The notes under the pieces are model-generated. The model was not told the DNA's origin. It searched no databases and saw nothing but the letters and a program-made list of their open reading frames with translations. 64,000 nucleotides of DNA from an uncultured Anaerolineaceae bacterium (GTDB taxonomy: Bacteria; Chloroflexota; Anaerolineae; Anaerolineales; Anaerolineaceae). The stretch is taken from NCBI GenBank assembly GCA_937897615.1, contig CALCNO010000032.1, positions 130,949-194,948 on the forward strand, in the 5' to 3' direction. This document shows positions 1-7,158 of this stretch, in pieces (position 1 is the stretch's first letter; the number at the start of each line of letters is the position of its first letter). A program made the translations under genes and the position numbers.

Positions 1-325
1 CTTTTTATACAACTTCAGCGCCGGTTCCCTCTACCTGGTGCTGGGAACGCTGCTGGGGCTGTTTGGTGGTATATGGGGGATTGTAAAATGGAACCAGTCC
101 ATCCACACAGGTATTCCGGCCACTACGGGCACCGTCCTACTCGCAGTACTGCCGATTATCCTTGCGGTGCAGTTTCTAACACAGGCCGTTGCCCTGGATA
201 TCTCCAGTGTTCCCACAAAAATTATGGGAAGCCTCACCAAGGGAAAAGTAGCTGGTGTTTCCAAGATGGCCGGATATTACCATAGTCTATACGAAAACAA
301 TTCGTTAGTGGTAACACGCGAATAG
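1..325 (+). CDS. C-terminal end of a membrane-anchored family 2 glycosyltransferase (partial)
   Basis: Only the last 107 codons are inside the window (reading frame from base 2, stop at 323-325). They encode two hydrophobic segments with the loop KWNQSIHTGIPATTGTV between them and a short charged tail. This hairpin and the phrase TGxPATTGTVLLA are typical of the C-terminal membrane anchor of polyprenyl-phosphate-sugar-synthase-like GT2 enzymes, which transfer a sugar from a nucleotide donor to a lipid carrier. The catalytic GT-A domain lies outside the window, so the substrate cannot be judged. It is followed after 37 bases by a GT-C-like membrane protein on the same strand, a common pairing of lipid-sugar synthase and lipid-sugar-dependent transferase. 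Confidence 0.6.
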   Translation, partial: FLYNFSAGSLYLVLGTLLGLFGGIWGIVKWNQSIHTGIPATTGTVLLAVLPIILAVQFLTQAVALDISSVPTKIMGSLTKGKVAGVSKMAGYYHSLYENNSLVVTRE

Positions 326-362
326 CTCAGGCAGACGAAAACCCAGTAAGGCAGGATATCCT

Positions 363-2390
363 ATGTTATTTCTTTCATTGTGTATCTACATCATTACTGC
401 TTTGATCATATGTCTTACTCTTTATAAAACCCTCTCGTTCAGCCAAATTGTGTCCACGTTTTTTATCTGCGTATTCTCTCTAAATGTGCTCATTGGGGAA
501 TTATTAAGCCTGGCAGGGCTGCTCAATTCCCCGATTCTATTTGTGTTAACTCAACTGATTCTCTGTGGCGCTTTCATTTCAAGTCTTCTGGTCGTGATAA
601 AACCTGACCTCGGAACTTTATTGAAGGCATCCTTGGCGCAAAAACCATCCTGGGCCAAAGCAGATTACTTCCTAGTGGTTCTCTGCAGTATTCCCCTACT
701 AACCTTATTGGGAGTTGGCATTACAACCCCTCCCAACAATCTTGATAGCCTGCATACCCACCTGACACGAATCTATTATTGGCTGCAGCACGGCTCACTT
801 GCCAATTGGTCCGCCACAGGATTGTTCCAGTTGATATACCCGATCAACGCACATATACAGGGTTATTGGCTCTTCTTACTAAGCAACAACGAAAACCTTT
901 TCTTCCTCATACAATGGTTCTCACTCCTTGTTATTTGTTGCATGGTCTACGATACTGCGCGACTCCTCCGTTTTTCGGTACGTCAGTCACTTGTCTCTGT
1001 GCTCGTAATGCTGACTGTCCCGGTCGTATTGCTGCAAGCATACTCAGCACAAAACGATTTGGTGGTCGTGGCATTAGCTGCTATTGCATTGCGATCACTG
1101 CTAAAGTATTTCAAAGATACCCTGTTGGCAGATCTGGTTCTCGTGATGCTTTCACTAGCCATTGCGCTAGGTGTAAAGCAAACCGCTTTTTTTACACTTC
1201 CGTTTATTGCCATTATTCTGATAGTACTCCTTGTTCGAAAAAAAGTGGTGCACACTCATTTACCCTGGCTAGCGCTCATCATCCCGTTTTTTATTGTCTT
1301 TTCAGCTTTTAAGTACATGCAGAATCTCTCGACTTTCCACAGTTTCTTTGGGGTAAAAGATCTTGTCTCTGAACAGAGATTAACCAGCAAAACAGTCATT
1401 CAGAAAGTTCTGTATAATACTCCCCGCTATGTGTTTGACTTTGTGGATTTTAGCGGCCTTGGCAAAACTCTTGAAGATAAAGCCAATATTGCAAAGTCGG
1501 CTGTTTATGAATCGTTGTTTTCTAGTAGTAAAGTTGACTTGCAATCCTCGCTCTACCTTTCCCCGGGGTTTGATGACAGTGAGCGCTTTACCTTTACCAC
1601 GCACCGAGATCTTACCGAAGATACGGCCTGGTTTGGCCTCCTGAGCACTCTATTGCTACCGATCAGCCTCGGGGTCGTTTTTATTCAAAAGGACAAAGGC
1701 CGCAAAAGCTATGCTATCGCCGCTTTGCTGTATTCGCTCTCCTATTTTTTACTGGTCCTCATTCAACGTCCTGGATGGGATCCATACCAGGGCAGGTATT
1801 TTATTCTGGGAATCTTTCCTCTTATACCGCTTCTTGCCTCCATTCTCCCCAAAAAACGATGGGCGCAAGGTGTAATCTATATTGTTTTGTGCCTGTCCTA
1901 CATTATCGTTACATCTAATTTTTTGTTACTAAACAATTCAAAGCCTTTGCTCACAGCTCGTAGCGTCTCTGATTTTCAGAACAAAGCCATTTTGCCATTG
2001 CCGGAGAACACTAAATTTCAAATCATTACCAAAACTTTTCTGGTCAAACGAACCAACCAATTGATCAAGATTTTTCCACAACGGGAGGCAATTCTTGGCC
2101 TGCCGTATTATGAACAACTATTTTATTCAAGTTCCAGCACAATTGAGGTAATCAACTGGGTTCGTACCACAATCCCAGATTCTGAAGCATTGTACCTGAT
2201 GATCGAACGCAATCCGCTTGAGTACGCTTTATTCGGACGCAACAACTCGCGACTGTTGTTTCCTGTGACTTCCACCAGCAGCGTACCGACAAATGGATAT
2301 CTTCTTATAGAGGGAGATGCCAATGCAGATCTCCCAGGATTTGAACTGCTGGGAACGTTTAGCCCATACACACTCTTGCAGCGAAAATAA
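363..2390 (+). CDS. Polytopic GT-C-like membrane protein, putative glycosyltransferase family 39-type
   Basis: A 675-residue protein with about a dozen hydrophobic segments over residues 1-530 and a soluble C-terminal domain from about 540. Near residues 120-150 a first periplasmic-type loop carries N-N-L-D-S-L-H-T-H-L followed by R-I-Y-Y-W-L-Q-H-G-S. This resembles the acidic plus histidine loop of GT39/ArnT-like enzymes, which move a sugar from a polyprenyl phosphate donor outside the membrane. The adjacent GT2 gene could make the donor. The reading frame is AT-richer and uses more A/T-ending codons than the rest of the window, hinting at horizontal acquisition. The start is the first ATG after the upstream stop. 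The acceptor is unknown. Confidence 0.55.
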   Translation: MLFLSLCIYIITALIICLTLYKTLSFSQIVSTFFICVFSLNVLIGELLSLAGLLNSPILFVLTQLILCGAFISSLLVVIKPDLGTLLKASLAQKPSWAKADYFLVVLCSIPLLTLLGVGITTPPNNLDSLHTHLTRIYYWLQHGSLANWSATGLFQLIYPINAHIQGYWLFLLSNNENLFFLIQWFSLLVICCMVYDTARLLRFSVRQSLVSVLVMLTVPVVLLQAYSAQNDLVVVALAAIALRSLLKYFKDTLLADLVLVMLSLAIALGVKQTAFFTLPFIAIILIVLLVRKKVVHTHLPWLALIIPFFIVFSAFKYMQNLSTFHSFFGVKDLVSEQRLTSKTVIQKVLYNTPRYVFDFVDFSGLGKTLEDKANIAKSAVYESLFSSSKVDLQSSLYLSPGFDDSERFTFTTHRDLTEDTAWFGLLSTLLLPISLGVVFIQKDKGRKSYAIAALLYSLSYFLLVLIQRPGWDPYQGRYFILGIFPLIPLLASILPKKRWAQGVIYIVLCLSYIIVTSNFLLLNNSKPLLTARSVSDFQNKAILPLPENTKFQIITKTFLVKRTNQLIKIFPQREAILGLPYYEQLFYSSSSTIEVINWVRTTIPDSEALYLMIERNPLEYALFGRNNSRLLFPVTSTSSVPTNGYLLIEGDANADLPGFELLGTFSPYTLLQRK

Positions 2391-2411
2391 GCAAAAGCGC
2401 TTACATCACTT

Positions 2412-3224
2412 CTACCCCAGCGCCACATCCAGAAAGGTCATCAGGGCAAAGCCGGCCATGGCACCCAGGGTGGCGATGTCGGTGCTCTCGCCGCGCTGTG
2501 ATTCCGGGATGAGCTCCTCCACCACCACGTAGATCATGGCGCCAGCTGCAAAGCTGAGCGCGTAAGGCAGCAACGGCTGCACCAGCAGCACTGCCAGCGC
2601 ACCCAGAACACCCCCGATCGGCTCCACCAGCCCGGAAGCCTGTCCCATCAAGAACGCCCGCCGGCGGGATAATCCCTCGCCGCGTAACGGCATGGAAACC
2701 GCCATTCCTTCCGGAAAGTTCTGCAGGCCAATGCCCAGCGCCAGCGCAATGGCCCCGGTGAGATTGGCAGAGGGAATCCCGGCCGCCACCGCGCCAAACG
2801 CCACGCCCACCGCCAGGCCTTCCGGGATGTTGTGCAGGGTGATGGCCAGCACCAACAGCACCGAACGCTGCCAGTGAGTCTTTACACCCTCTGCCTGGTC
2901 GGTGCGCAGGCCGGGGTGCAGGTGCGGCAGGATTTTATCCACCCCCCACAGGAAGAATCCGCCCACCAAAAAGCCCACCACTGCCGGAAGCCAGCCGGGG
3001 GTGCCCGCGGACTCCGACATTTCGATAGCCGGAAGCAGCAGCGAGAAGAAGCTGGCCGCGATCATCACACCGGCGGCAAAGCCCAGCATGGAGACCATCA
3101 GCTTGCGGCTGACCGTCTTATTGACAAACACAAACGCCGCCCCCAGCGCTGTTACCCCCCAGGTGAACAGGGTGGCAAAAAGTGCCTGGACGATCGGTGA
3201 AAATTGTTGAAGGAATGAGACCAT
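2412..3224 (-). CDS. ZIP family divalent metal transporter
   Basis: 270 residues, eight predicted membrane helices, the usual length for bacterial ZIP (ZupT/GufA-like) transporters, which bring Zn, Fe or Mn into the cytoplasm. Diagnostic motifs are [10 protein letters not shown] in the fourth helix and Q-N-F-P-E-G-M-A-V in the fifth; the His, Asn and Glu residues form the metal site in the family. A second region V-E-P-I-G-G-V-L-G matches the following helix. The loop between helices 3 and 4 carries the histidines H-L-H-P. The start is an ATG with GGAG about nine bases upstream. It is convergent with the GT-C-like gene. The metal specificity cannot be read from sequence. Confidence 0.9.
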   Translation of the reverse strand: MVSFLQQFSPIVQALFATLFTWGVTALGAAFVFVNKTVSRKLMVSMLGFAAGVMIAASFFSLLLPAIEMSESAGTPGWLPAVVGFLVGGFFLWGVDKILPHLHPGLRTDQAEGVKTHWQRSVLLVLAITLHNIPEGLAVGVAFGAVAAGIPSANLTGAIALALGIGLQNFPEGMAVSMPLRGEGLSRRRAFLMGQASGLVEPIGGVLGALAVLLVQPLLPYALSFAAGAMIYVVVEELIPESQRGESTDIATLGAMAGFALMTFLDVALG

Positions 3225-3338
3225 GAACAGCTCCGTGAACTATCGTTTTCAGAATGATACACTACCGGGAAGATTTATTCCACTCCTGCCAATGATCCAT
3301 TGGGCAGTAGGCTATGAACATCCAAGCAGCCAGCTGGC

Positions 3339-4448
3339 TCACCTGGGGGTGTTCAGGTACTCTTGCAACTTAATCGTAAGCGCGTCCGCGAGCAAGGCTT
3401 CTCCCGCGGGCGTCAGATGAATGGCACTGTTGGTAAATTCCTGCTGCGGCACCAGGTCCCAGTAATCCAGATACTGCCAGCCGCGCACCTGTGACTCAGC
3501 ATCAAGCAGGGTGCGGTACTGGTCGTAGGCCCAGCGCGGATAGTAAAAGTTGTAGCGGATATTGCTGTTCAATCCGGTGGAGACGAGAATAGGTTCGTTG
3601 ATCACCCACACCGGGGTATCGCCGGCAATCTTCAGCCCGGAGTCGATCAAGTCCAGGCGCACGTCCTCATCACGCAGCGTGGGCGGCACAAAGCCGGGGT
3701 CGCTGTCATCGGCTTTCAGGTCGCGCGCGGCAGGGGTGTAATCCGCGGGGTAGGTCTGGTCGACGCCGGTAGCACTCCACATCAGCCCATAGGCTTGCAG
3801 GCGGATGAGGTCGGCCAGGGCGCGGCGCTGGCCAATGAGGGTACGCTGCCAGAAGGCCTGCTGCGCCTGCGGAAGCGCCAGGGCAACCTCATACTGCGCC
3901 ACCAACTGCTGTACGCGCGGCAGGTTGTTGGCCACAATCGGGGAGAGCAGCTGCTCCGATTCACGGAAGGATTCCAGCGTCACCAGCCACAGGATCAGGT
4001 CGGGCTGGTACGGGCGGAGCGCATCCAGGATCATCAGGTCTTTGGTGAGCGAAAGCGTGGGGTAGCCCAGGTTGTAGACGCGCACCGTGCGCCCATCTGC
4101 CGCGGTAAGGTTGCGCGCGTCCAACAAGCCGGCCAGCGTTTCCTGCGGGTGCAGCAGCGTGCCCCACACCGAAGAATCGCCGATGACGATGACGCGAAAC
4201 TCGTCGGCAGGCTTGGCGCCGGCAGTGAGCTTGTGCGAGGCCAGCATGGCATCCAGGTTGTACAGGCTCAGGTTATAAGACTCGGCCGGATTCTCGCCAA
4301 AGGGCAGGCGTTCGCGCCCCCTGAACAAATGGTTGTAGAGGGAAAGTTTACCAATGCCCGCCGGCTGCCAGAGCGCCCACAGCAGGTTGAAGGCCGCAAA
4401 AAGCAGCAATCCCTTGATGAGCACGTTGCGCAAAAATTTGGCGTTCAT
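3339..4448 (-). CDS. Membrane-anchored SGNH/GDSL-fold protein, DltD/AlgJ-like O-acyltransferase partner
   Basis: 369 residues with one N-terminal membrane helix (about 10-28) and an extracytoplasmic SGNH-type domain. The nucleophile motif is G90-D-S-S in a context V-I-V-I-G-D-S-S-V-W-G. A late H344-L-T-P-A-G block matches the C-terminal catalytic histidine region, but the usual acidic residue three positions before the histidine is Ser341, so the triad may use another acid or be impaired. The gene starts three bases after the MBOAT stop codon. In known systems (DltB/DltD, AlgI/AlgJ/AlgX) the MBOAT passes an acyl group across the membrane and the SGNH partner attaches it to a polymer. The same job is inferred here; the polymer is unknown. 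Confidence 0.75.
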   Translation of the reverse strand: MNAKFLRNVLIKGLLLFAAFNLLWALWQPAGIGKLSLYNHLFRGRERLPFGENPAESYNLSLYNLDAMLASHKLTAGAKPADEFRVIVIGDSSVWGTLLHPQETLAGLLDARNLTAADGRTVRVYNLGYPTLSLTKDLMILDALRPYQPDLILWLVTLESFRESEQLLSPIVANNLPRVQQLVAQYEVALALPQAQQAFWQRTLIGQRRALADLIRLQAYGLMWSATGVDQTYPADYTPAARDLKADDSDPGFVPPTLRDEDVRLDLIDSGLKIAGDTPVWVINEPILVSTGLNSNIRYNFYYPRWAYDQYRTLLDAESQVRGWQYLDYWDLVPQQEFTNSAIHLTPAGEALLADALTIKLQEYLNTPR

Positions 4449-4451
4449 GCC

Positions 4452-5894
4452 CTAGCCCCCCGCCCCAAACAGGCGCGCAAAAGTGGCAAGCGAAAGCCCC
4501 AGCGAGGGCAGCGCAAACCACACCCAGCCCAGCGCCACGTAATGAAAGGTGAGCAGCGTGGAAATGCCGCGCGAGAGGCCGTTGAGCGCCGGGCGCTCGG
4601 CCAGCCAGGCAGCAAAGGGGCGTGTTTTATCGCTGTAACGGTTCTGCAAAAATGCGCCCAGCCCGTGCCACAACCCCCAGGCAACAAAATTAAGGGTAAT
4701 GCCATGCCACAGGCCAATGAGCAAAAACGTGCCCACCTGCGTGAGCAGCAGCACCAGGCTCATCGGCAGCGGTTTTTTGGCCGAGCGAAGCGTGCGCGTG
4801 AGCGGATTGAAGAAATAGGAGCGGAACCACTGCGTGAGCGTGATGTGCCAGTTGTTCCAGAATTGCGTCAGGTTTTGCTGCAGGTACGGGCGCTTGAAGT
4901 TCTCCGGCAGGCGCACGCCCATCACCCCGCCCAGGCCAATGGCAATATCGGTGTAGCCGCTAAAATCAAAGAAGATCTGAAAGGCATAGGCATACAGCGC
5001 CAGCCACATCCAGCCGGCGGAATGGATCTGCGCGGCATTGGCGGCGCTCAGCGCCATCATTGCCAGCAGGTCTGCCAGAAGGTACTTTTTGGCCACACCC
5101 ACAAAGAGGCGCACGCCAGCCTGCCCCAGCTTCTCCAGGGAACGCGGCGCCTCGGCGCGCAGGTCGGTGATGAAGCGCTCGGCGCGGTCGATCGGCCCGG
5201 CGCTGATGGCGGGGAAGAAGAGAATGTAAATGAAATATTCCTCAAGGGTGATGCCCGGCAGGCGCCCGCTCTGGCGGTCGCGCAGGGTGTGCAGCAGGCG
5301 GAACGCCACATAGGAGAACCCCAGCCAGCGGATATCCAGCGCGGAAGGTGCGGCCGCCGTCTGCCCGGTGAGGCCGCGCAACATGCCCGCCAGCCACTGT
5401 GTGAGGGCCGGCAATTTGAGTGCTACAAACAACAGGATCAAGCCCAGCACGGCTGCCGCCAGAATGCGTTTTGCCGGCGTATGCACCCGTGTCGCCAGCA
5501 GGTAAAGCCCGCCCAGTGCCGCCAGGGCAGCCGCCACCAGCCACAACTGCGGCGGGCGCGAGGGCGTGAGCAGCCCGTTGAAGCCCAGCAGGCGCGTCAA
5601 CCCCAGCAGGGCAACGGTAACGACAAGGAGAATCAGCGGGCGCAGGTTGCGCCGCAGGCCGCGTTCTTCCGGCCTGGCAGTTAGCCCCCAGCTTAGCAGC
5701 ACCAGCGCCAGCGTGAGCAGCGGCAGCCAGAAATCCAGCCCGCGGATGGGCAGCGCCGGCTGCAGCCAGAAGATGGCCAGCACGCTGAAGACCAGCATCA
5801 GCGGCAGGCGTGCCGCGGCAGTGCGCCGCCACAGCCCGGCGCCCCAGACCGCCAGCGCCGCAGCCATCAGGATAAGCAGTTGCAGCAGAGACAT
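4452..5894 (-). CDS. MBOAT family O-acyltransferase (DltB/AlgI-like)
   Basis: 480 residues with 11-13 hydrophobic segments. MBOAT signatures are clear: F-W-N-N-W-H350 with I-T-L-T-Q-W-F-R following, the segment I-F-F-D-F-S-G-Y-T-D-I-A-I-G, and the catalytic-type histidine in G-L-W-H397-G. These enzymes move an acyl group from a cytoplasmic donor to an acceptor on the outer face. The start ATG directly abuts the stop codon of a 38-residue microprotein and the stop is three bases from the SGNH gene, so the three are almost certainly translated together. No DltA/DltC-type carrier gene is near, so an acyl-CoA donor such as acetyl-CoA is more likely than a D-alanyl carrier protein (inference). Confidence 0.9.
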   Translation of the reverse strand: MSLLQLLILMAAALAVWGAGLWRRTAAARLPLMLVFSVLAIFWLQPALPIRGLDFWLPLLTLALVLLSWGLTARPEERGLRRNLRPLILLVVTVALLGLTRLLGFNGLLTPSRPPQLWLVAAALAALGGLYLLATRVHTPAKRILAAAVLGLILLFVALKLPALTQWLAGMLRGLTGQTAAAPSALDIRWLGFSYVAFRLLHTLRDRQSGRLPGITLEEYFIYILFFPAISAGPIDRAERFITDLRAEAPRSLEKLGQAGVRLFVGVAKKYLLADLLAMMALSAANAAQIHSAGWMWLALYAYAFQIFFDFSGYTDIAIGLGGVMGVRLPENFKRPYLQQNLTQFWNNWHITLTQWFRSYFFNPLTRTLRSAKKPLPMSLVLLLTQVGTFLLIGLWHGITLNFVAWGLWHGLGAFLQNRYSDKTRPFAAWLAERPALNGLSRGISTLLTFHYVALGWVWFALPSLGLSLATFARLFGAGG

Positions 5895-6011
5895 CTAAAA
5901 CCCCTGATAAATCCACAGGGGCGAGCTATCGCTGGAGAGAATCACCAGCAGGGTGAGCGCCAGCGCCAACAGCAGCGCCCACAGGTTCTCGCGGGAGAAC
6001 AGGCGCCGCAT
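5895..6011 (-). CDS. 38-residue DltX-like membrane microprotein upstream of MBOAT
   Basis: An uninterrupted small frame from ATG at 6011 to TAG at 5895-5897, giving a basic N-terminus (M-R-R-L-F-S-R-E-N), one hydrophobic helix of about 17 residues, then S-S-D-S-S-P-L and the C-terminus W-I-Y-Q-G-F. Its stop codon touches the MBOAT start and its start is three bases after the lipoprotein stop, so it sits in the middle of the operon. DltX of Gram-positive dlt operons is likewise a single-helix microprotein ending in an F-I-Y-N-E-F-type motif, whose C-terminal tyrosine is proposed to carry the acyl group between DltB and DltD. The matching position, architecture and terminal aromatic motif support a DltX-like role. 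It is too short for most gene finders. Confidence 0.75.
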   Translation of the reverse strand: MRRLFSRENLWALLLALALTLLVILSSDSSPLWIYQGF

Positions 6012-6014
6012 CGT

Positions 6015-6401
6015 TTACTCGGCTCCGCACATACGCCAGTCGCCGCCCTCTTTTTTGGCGGTATAGGTGCGCACGGAAAGGTCAATGGTCATGTCCTCGG
6101 CGCCATAGGTGGCAATGATGGAACCTGTGCAGGATACCGTGGCACTGTCACCGTCCTGAGAGGCCACCGCGCAGGCCATATCCTGCAGTTTGGTTTCCAC
6201 GGCGTTAAAGGATTCCAGCGTGGTCTGTGCCTCAGGCTCATAGGCGGCGCAAGAAAGGTTGCTTAACTGTGCCGCATCCTTGTCCACCAGCGCCTGCCAG
6301 AAAGCCGCCACCGCCTGATCCGGCCCGGCGGATTTGCAGGCCGCCAGCAGCACCAGCGCCAGCAGCGCAGCCATAACCAGTAAAAGTATGCGTTTGTTCA
6401 C
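6015..6401 (-). CDS. Small lipoprotein heading the MBOAT operon
   Basis: 128 residues with a lipoprotein signal L-V-L-L-A-A-C22. The start is GTG with AGGAGA five bases upstream. The mature part (about 105 residues) begins G-P-D-Q-A-V-A-A-F-W-Q-A-L-V-D-K-D, which resembles the NTF2-like/DUF4878 class of small secreted domains, and holds several cysteines (S-C-A-A-Y, M-A-C-A-V, S-C-T-G-S, M-C-G) that could pair outside the cell. It ends three bases before the microprotein ATG and so belongs to the same transcript as the MBOAT and SGNH genes. A role as accessory factor in polymer acylation is possible but not shown. Confidence 0.6.
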   Translation of the reverse strand: MNKRILLLVMAALLALVLLAACKSAGPDQAVAAFWQALVDKDAAQLSNLSCAAYEPEAQTTLESFNAVETKLQDMACAVASQDGDSATVSCTGSIIATYGAEDMTIDLSVRTYTAKKEGGDWRMCGAE

Positions 6402-6448
6402 GTTATCTCCTGAAAAATAGGATGACAGCCGATTAATTCATTGGCTGA

Positions 6449-6787
6449 TTATAATCCGGTCTGCGGTGAAAGGTTGAGCACCACCCCCACCGCACAGCAT
6501 ATCTCGGCGGTGATGTTCTCCGGCAGCTCCCCCACGCGCCGGCTGAGGCGGCCAATGGAGACGGAATGCACCTGCAGGGCATCGGCGGCGTGCGGGGCCT
6601 CCAGGCCGCTGTTGAGCACCGGCGGCACACGCACGATCCACGGCGCACGCGCAAACTTCTCCTGCCAGGGCGTCAGCGGCACCACCACCCGCAGCGGGAT
6701 GCTCCCCAGCGCATCTACCGAGAGGATCACCACGGTGCGTTCAAGGCCCTCCCGCGCTGCCATTTGCCACACTTCACCGCGGAACAT
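6449..6787 (-). CDS. MazF/PemK-family toxin (endoribonuclease)
   Basis: 112 residues beginning M-F-R-G-E-V-W, the classic MazF/PemK opening, then a strand R-T-V-V-I-L-S-V-D-A-L and V-V-V-P-L-T, and a helix ending in an L-S-R-R-V-G-E-L block close to the family's I-D-x-x-R-L segment. MazF toxins cut mRNA at short sequences; the cognate antitoxin blocks the dimer. The gene begins two bases after the stop of an 82-residue antitoxin-like gene, the normal antitoxin-first order. The phrase V-H-S-V-S-I-G-R-L replaces the more usual Q-I-R-T-V-D. The opening G-x-V-W and the small basic fold make the call fairly secure. Confidence 0.75.
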   Translation of the reverse strand: MFRGEVWQMAAREGLERTVVILSVDALGSIPLRVVVPLTPWQEKFARAPWIVRVPPVLNSGLEAPHAADALQVHSVSIGRLSRRVGELPENITAEICCAVGVVLNLSPQTGL

Positions 6788-6789
6788 GG

Positions 6790-7038
6790 CTACCTGCCCC
6801 CTGCGGCTTCATCGCCGCCGGAGTATCCCACCAGTTCGCCATCGGAATAGTAAGCCTCGGCCATCTCTCGTGCGGCGCGGGCCAAAACGGCCGCCTGCCG
6901 CTCTGCCAGTGCCCCGCGGATGAGTTCACGCAGCAAGCCGGAGAGGCTCTTTTTCTCCTCCCTGGCAATGCGCGCCAACTCTTTGAGCTGCTCCGGTTCC
7001 AGCAGCACCTGTGTGCGCGACAAAACTTGTTTTTTCAT
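6790..7038 (-). CDS. Antitoxin of the MazF-like pair (ribbon-helix-helix type)
   Basis: 82 residues. The first half, K-K-Q-V-L-S-R-T-Q-V-L-L then E-P-E-Q-L-K-E-L-A-R-I-A-R-E-E-K-K-S-L-S-G-L-L-R-E-L-I-R, reads as one strand and two helices of an RHH DNA-binding domain. The second half is acidic and presumably unstructured until it wraps the toxin. It lies directly upstream of the toxin with two bases between them. A 7-bp inverted repeat with a TATAAT box lies six bases upstream of the start, as expected for autoregulation. No specific MazE subfamily can be assigned. Confidence 0.7.
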   Translation of the reverse strand: MKKQVLSRTQVLLEPEQLKELARIAREEKKSLSGLLRELIRGALAERQAAVLARAAREMAEAYYSDGELVGYSGGDEAAGGR

Positions 7039-7043
7039 ACATC

Positions 7044-7064
7044 ATTATTATACATCGTAATAAT
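7044..7064 (-). promoter_or_regulatory. Inverted-repeat operator and -10 box of the toxin-antitoxin operon
   Basis: ATTATTA (7044-7050), seven bases, TAATAAT (7058-7064) form a perfect inverted repeat immediately before the antitoxin ATG. On the minus strand TATAAT at 7052-7047 sits inside it. An RHH antitoxin would be expected to bind here and repress its own operon. The -35 region is not convincing. Confidence 0.5.
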
Positions 7065-7104
7065 AGATATTATTCTTAATCGTTTTATTACACACATATT
7101 ATTT

Positions 7105-7140
7105 CAAAAAAAATCAGCCCTGCAGAAATGCAGGGCTGAT
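7105..7140 (-). terminator. Rho-independent terminator of the YfhO-like gene
   Basis: A perfect 12-bp stem (7113-7124 with 7129-7140) closed by a GAAA tetraloop. Read on the minus strand it is followed by a run of T (plus-strand A run 7105-7113). It is 18 bases past the stop of the gene ending at 7159. Confidence 0.85.
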
Positions 7141-7158
7141 CGCGGTCTTTCTATCGGC

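Larger units (their letters stand above)
1..2400. other. AT-richer region relative to the window
   Basis: The two genes here use visibly more A/T-ending codons and have AT-rich runs, unlike the GC-rich ZIP gene that follows directly at 2412. The boundary is sharp at the convergent stop codons. It suggests separate acquisition of an envelope-glycan gene cluster, but no mobility genes are visible on the side inside the window. Confidence 0.5.

Noticed and set aside
3289..3311. Terminator after the SGNH gene
   Set aside because: CTGCCAATG/CATTGGGCAG forms a bulged stem, but no T run follows, so I do not call it.
3795..5684. A 629-codon plus-strand open frame across the SGNH and MBOAT genes
   Set aside because: It is antisense to two well-supported genes, is rich in Gln, Arg and Gly as GC-rich antisense frames are, and has no family motif or ribosome site.
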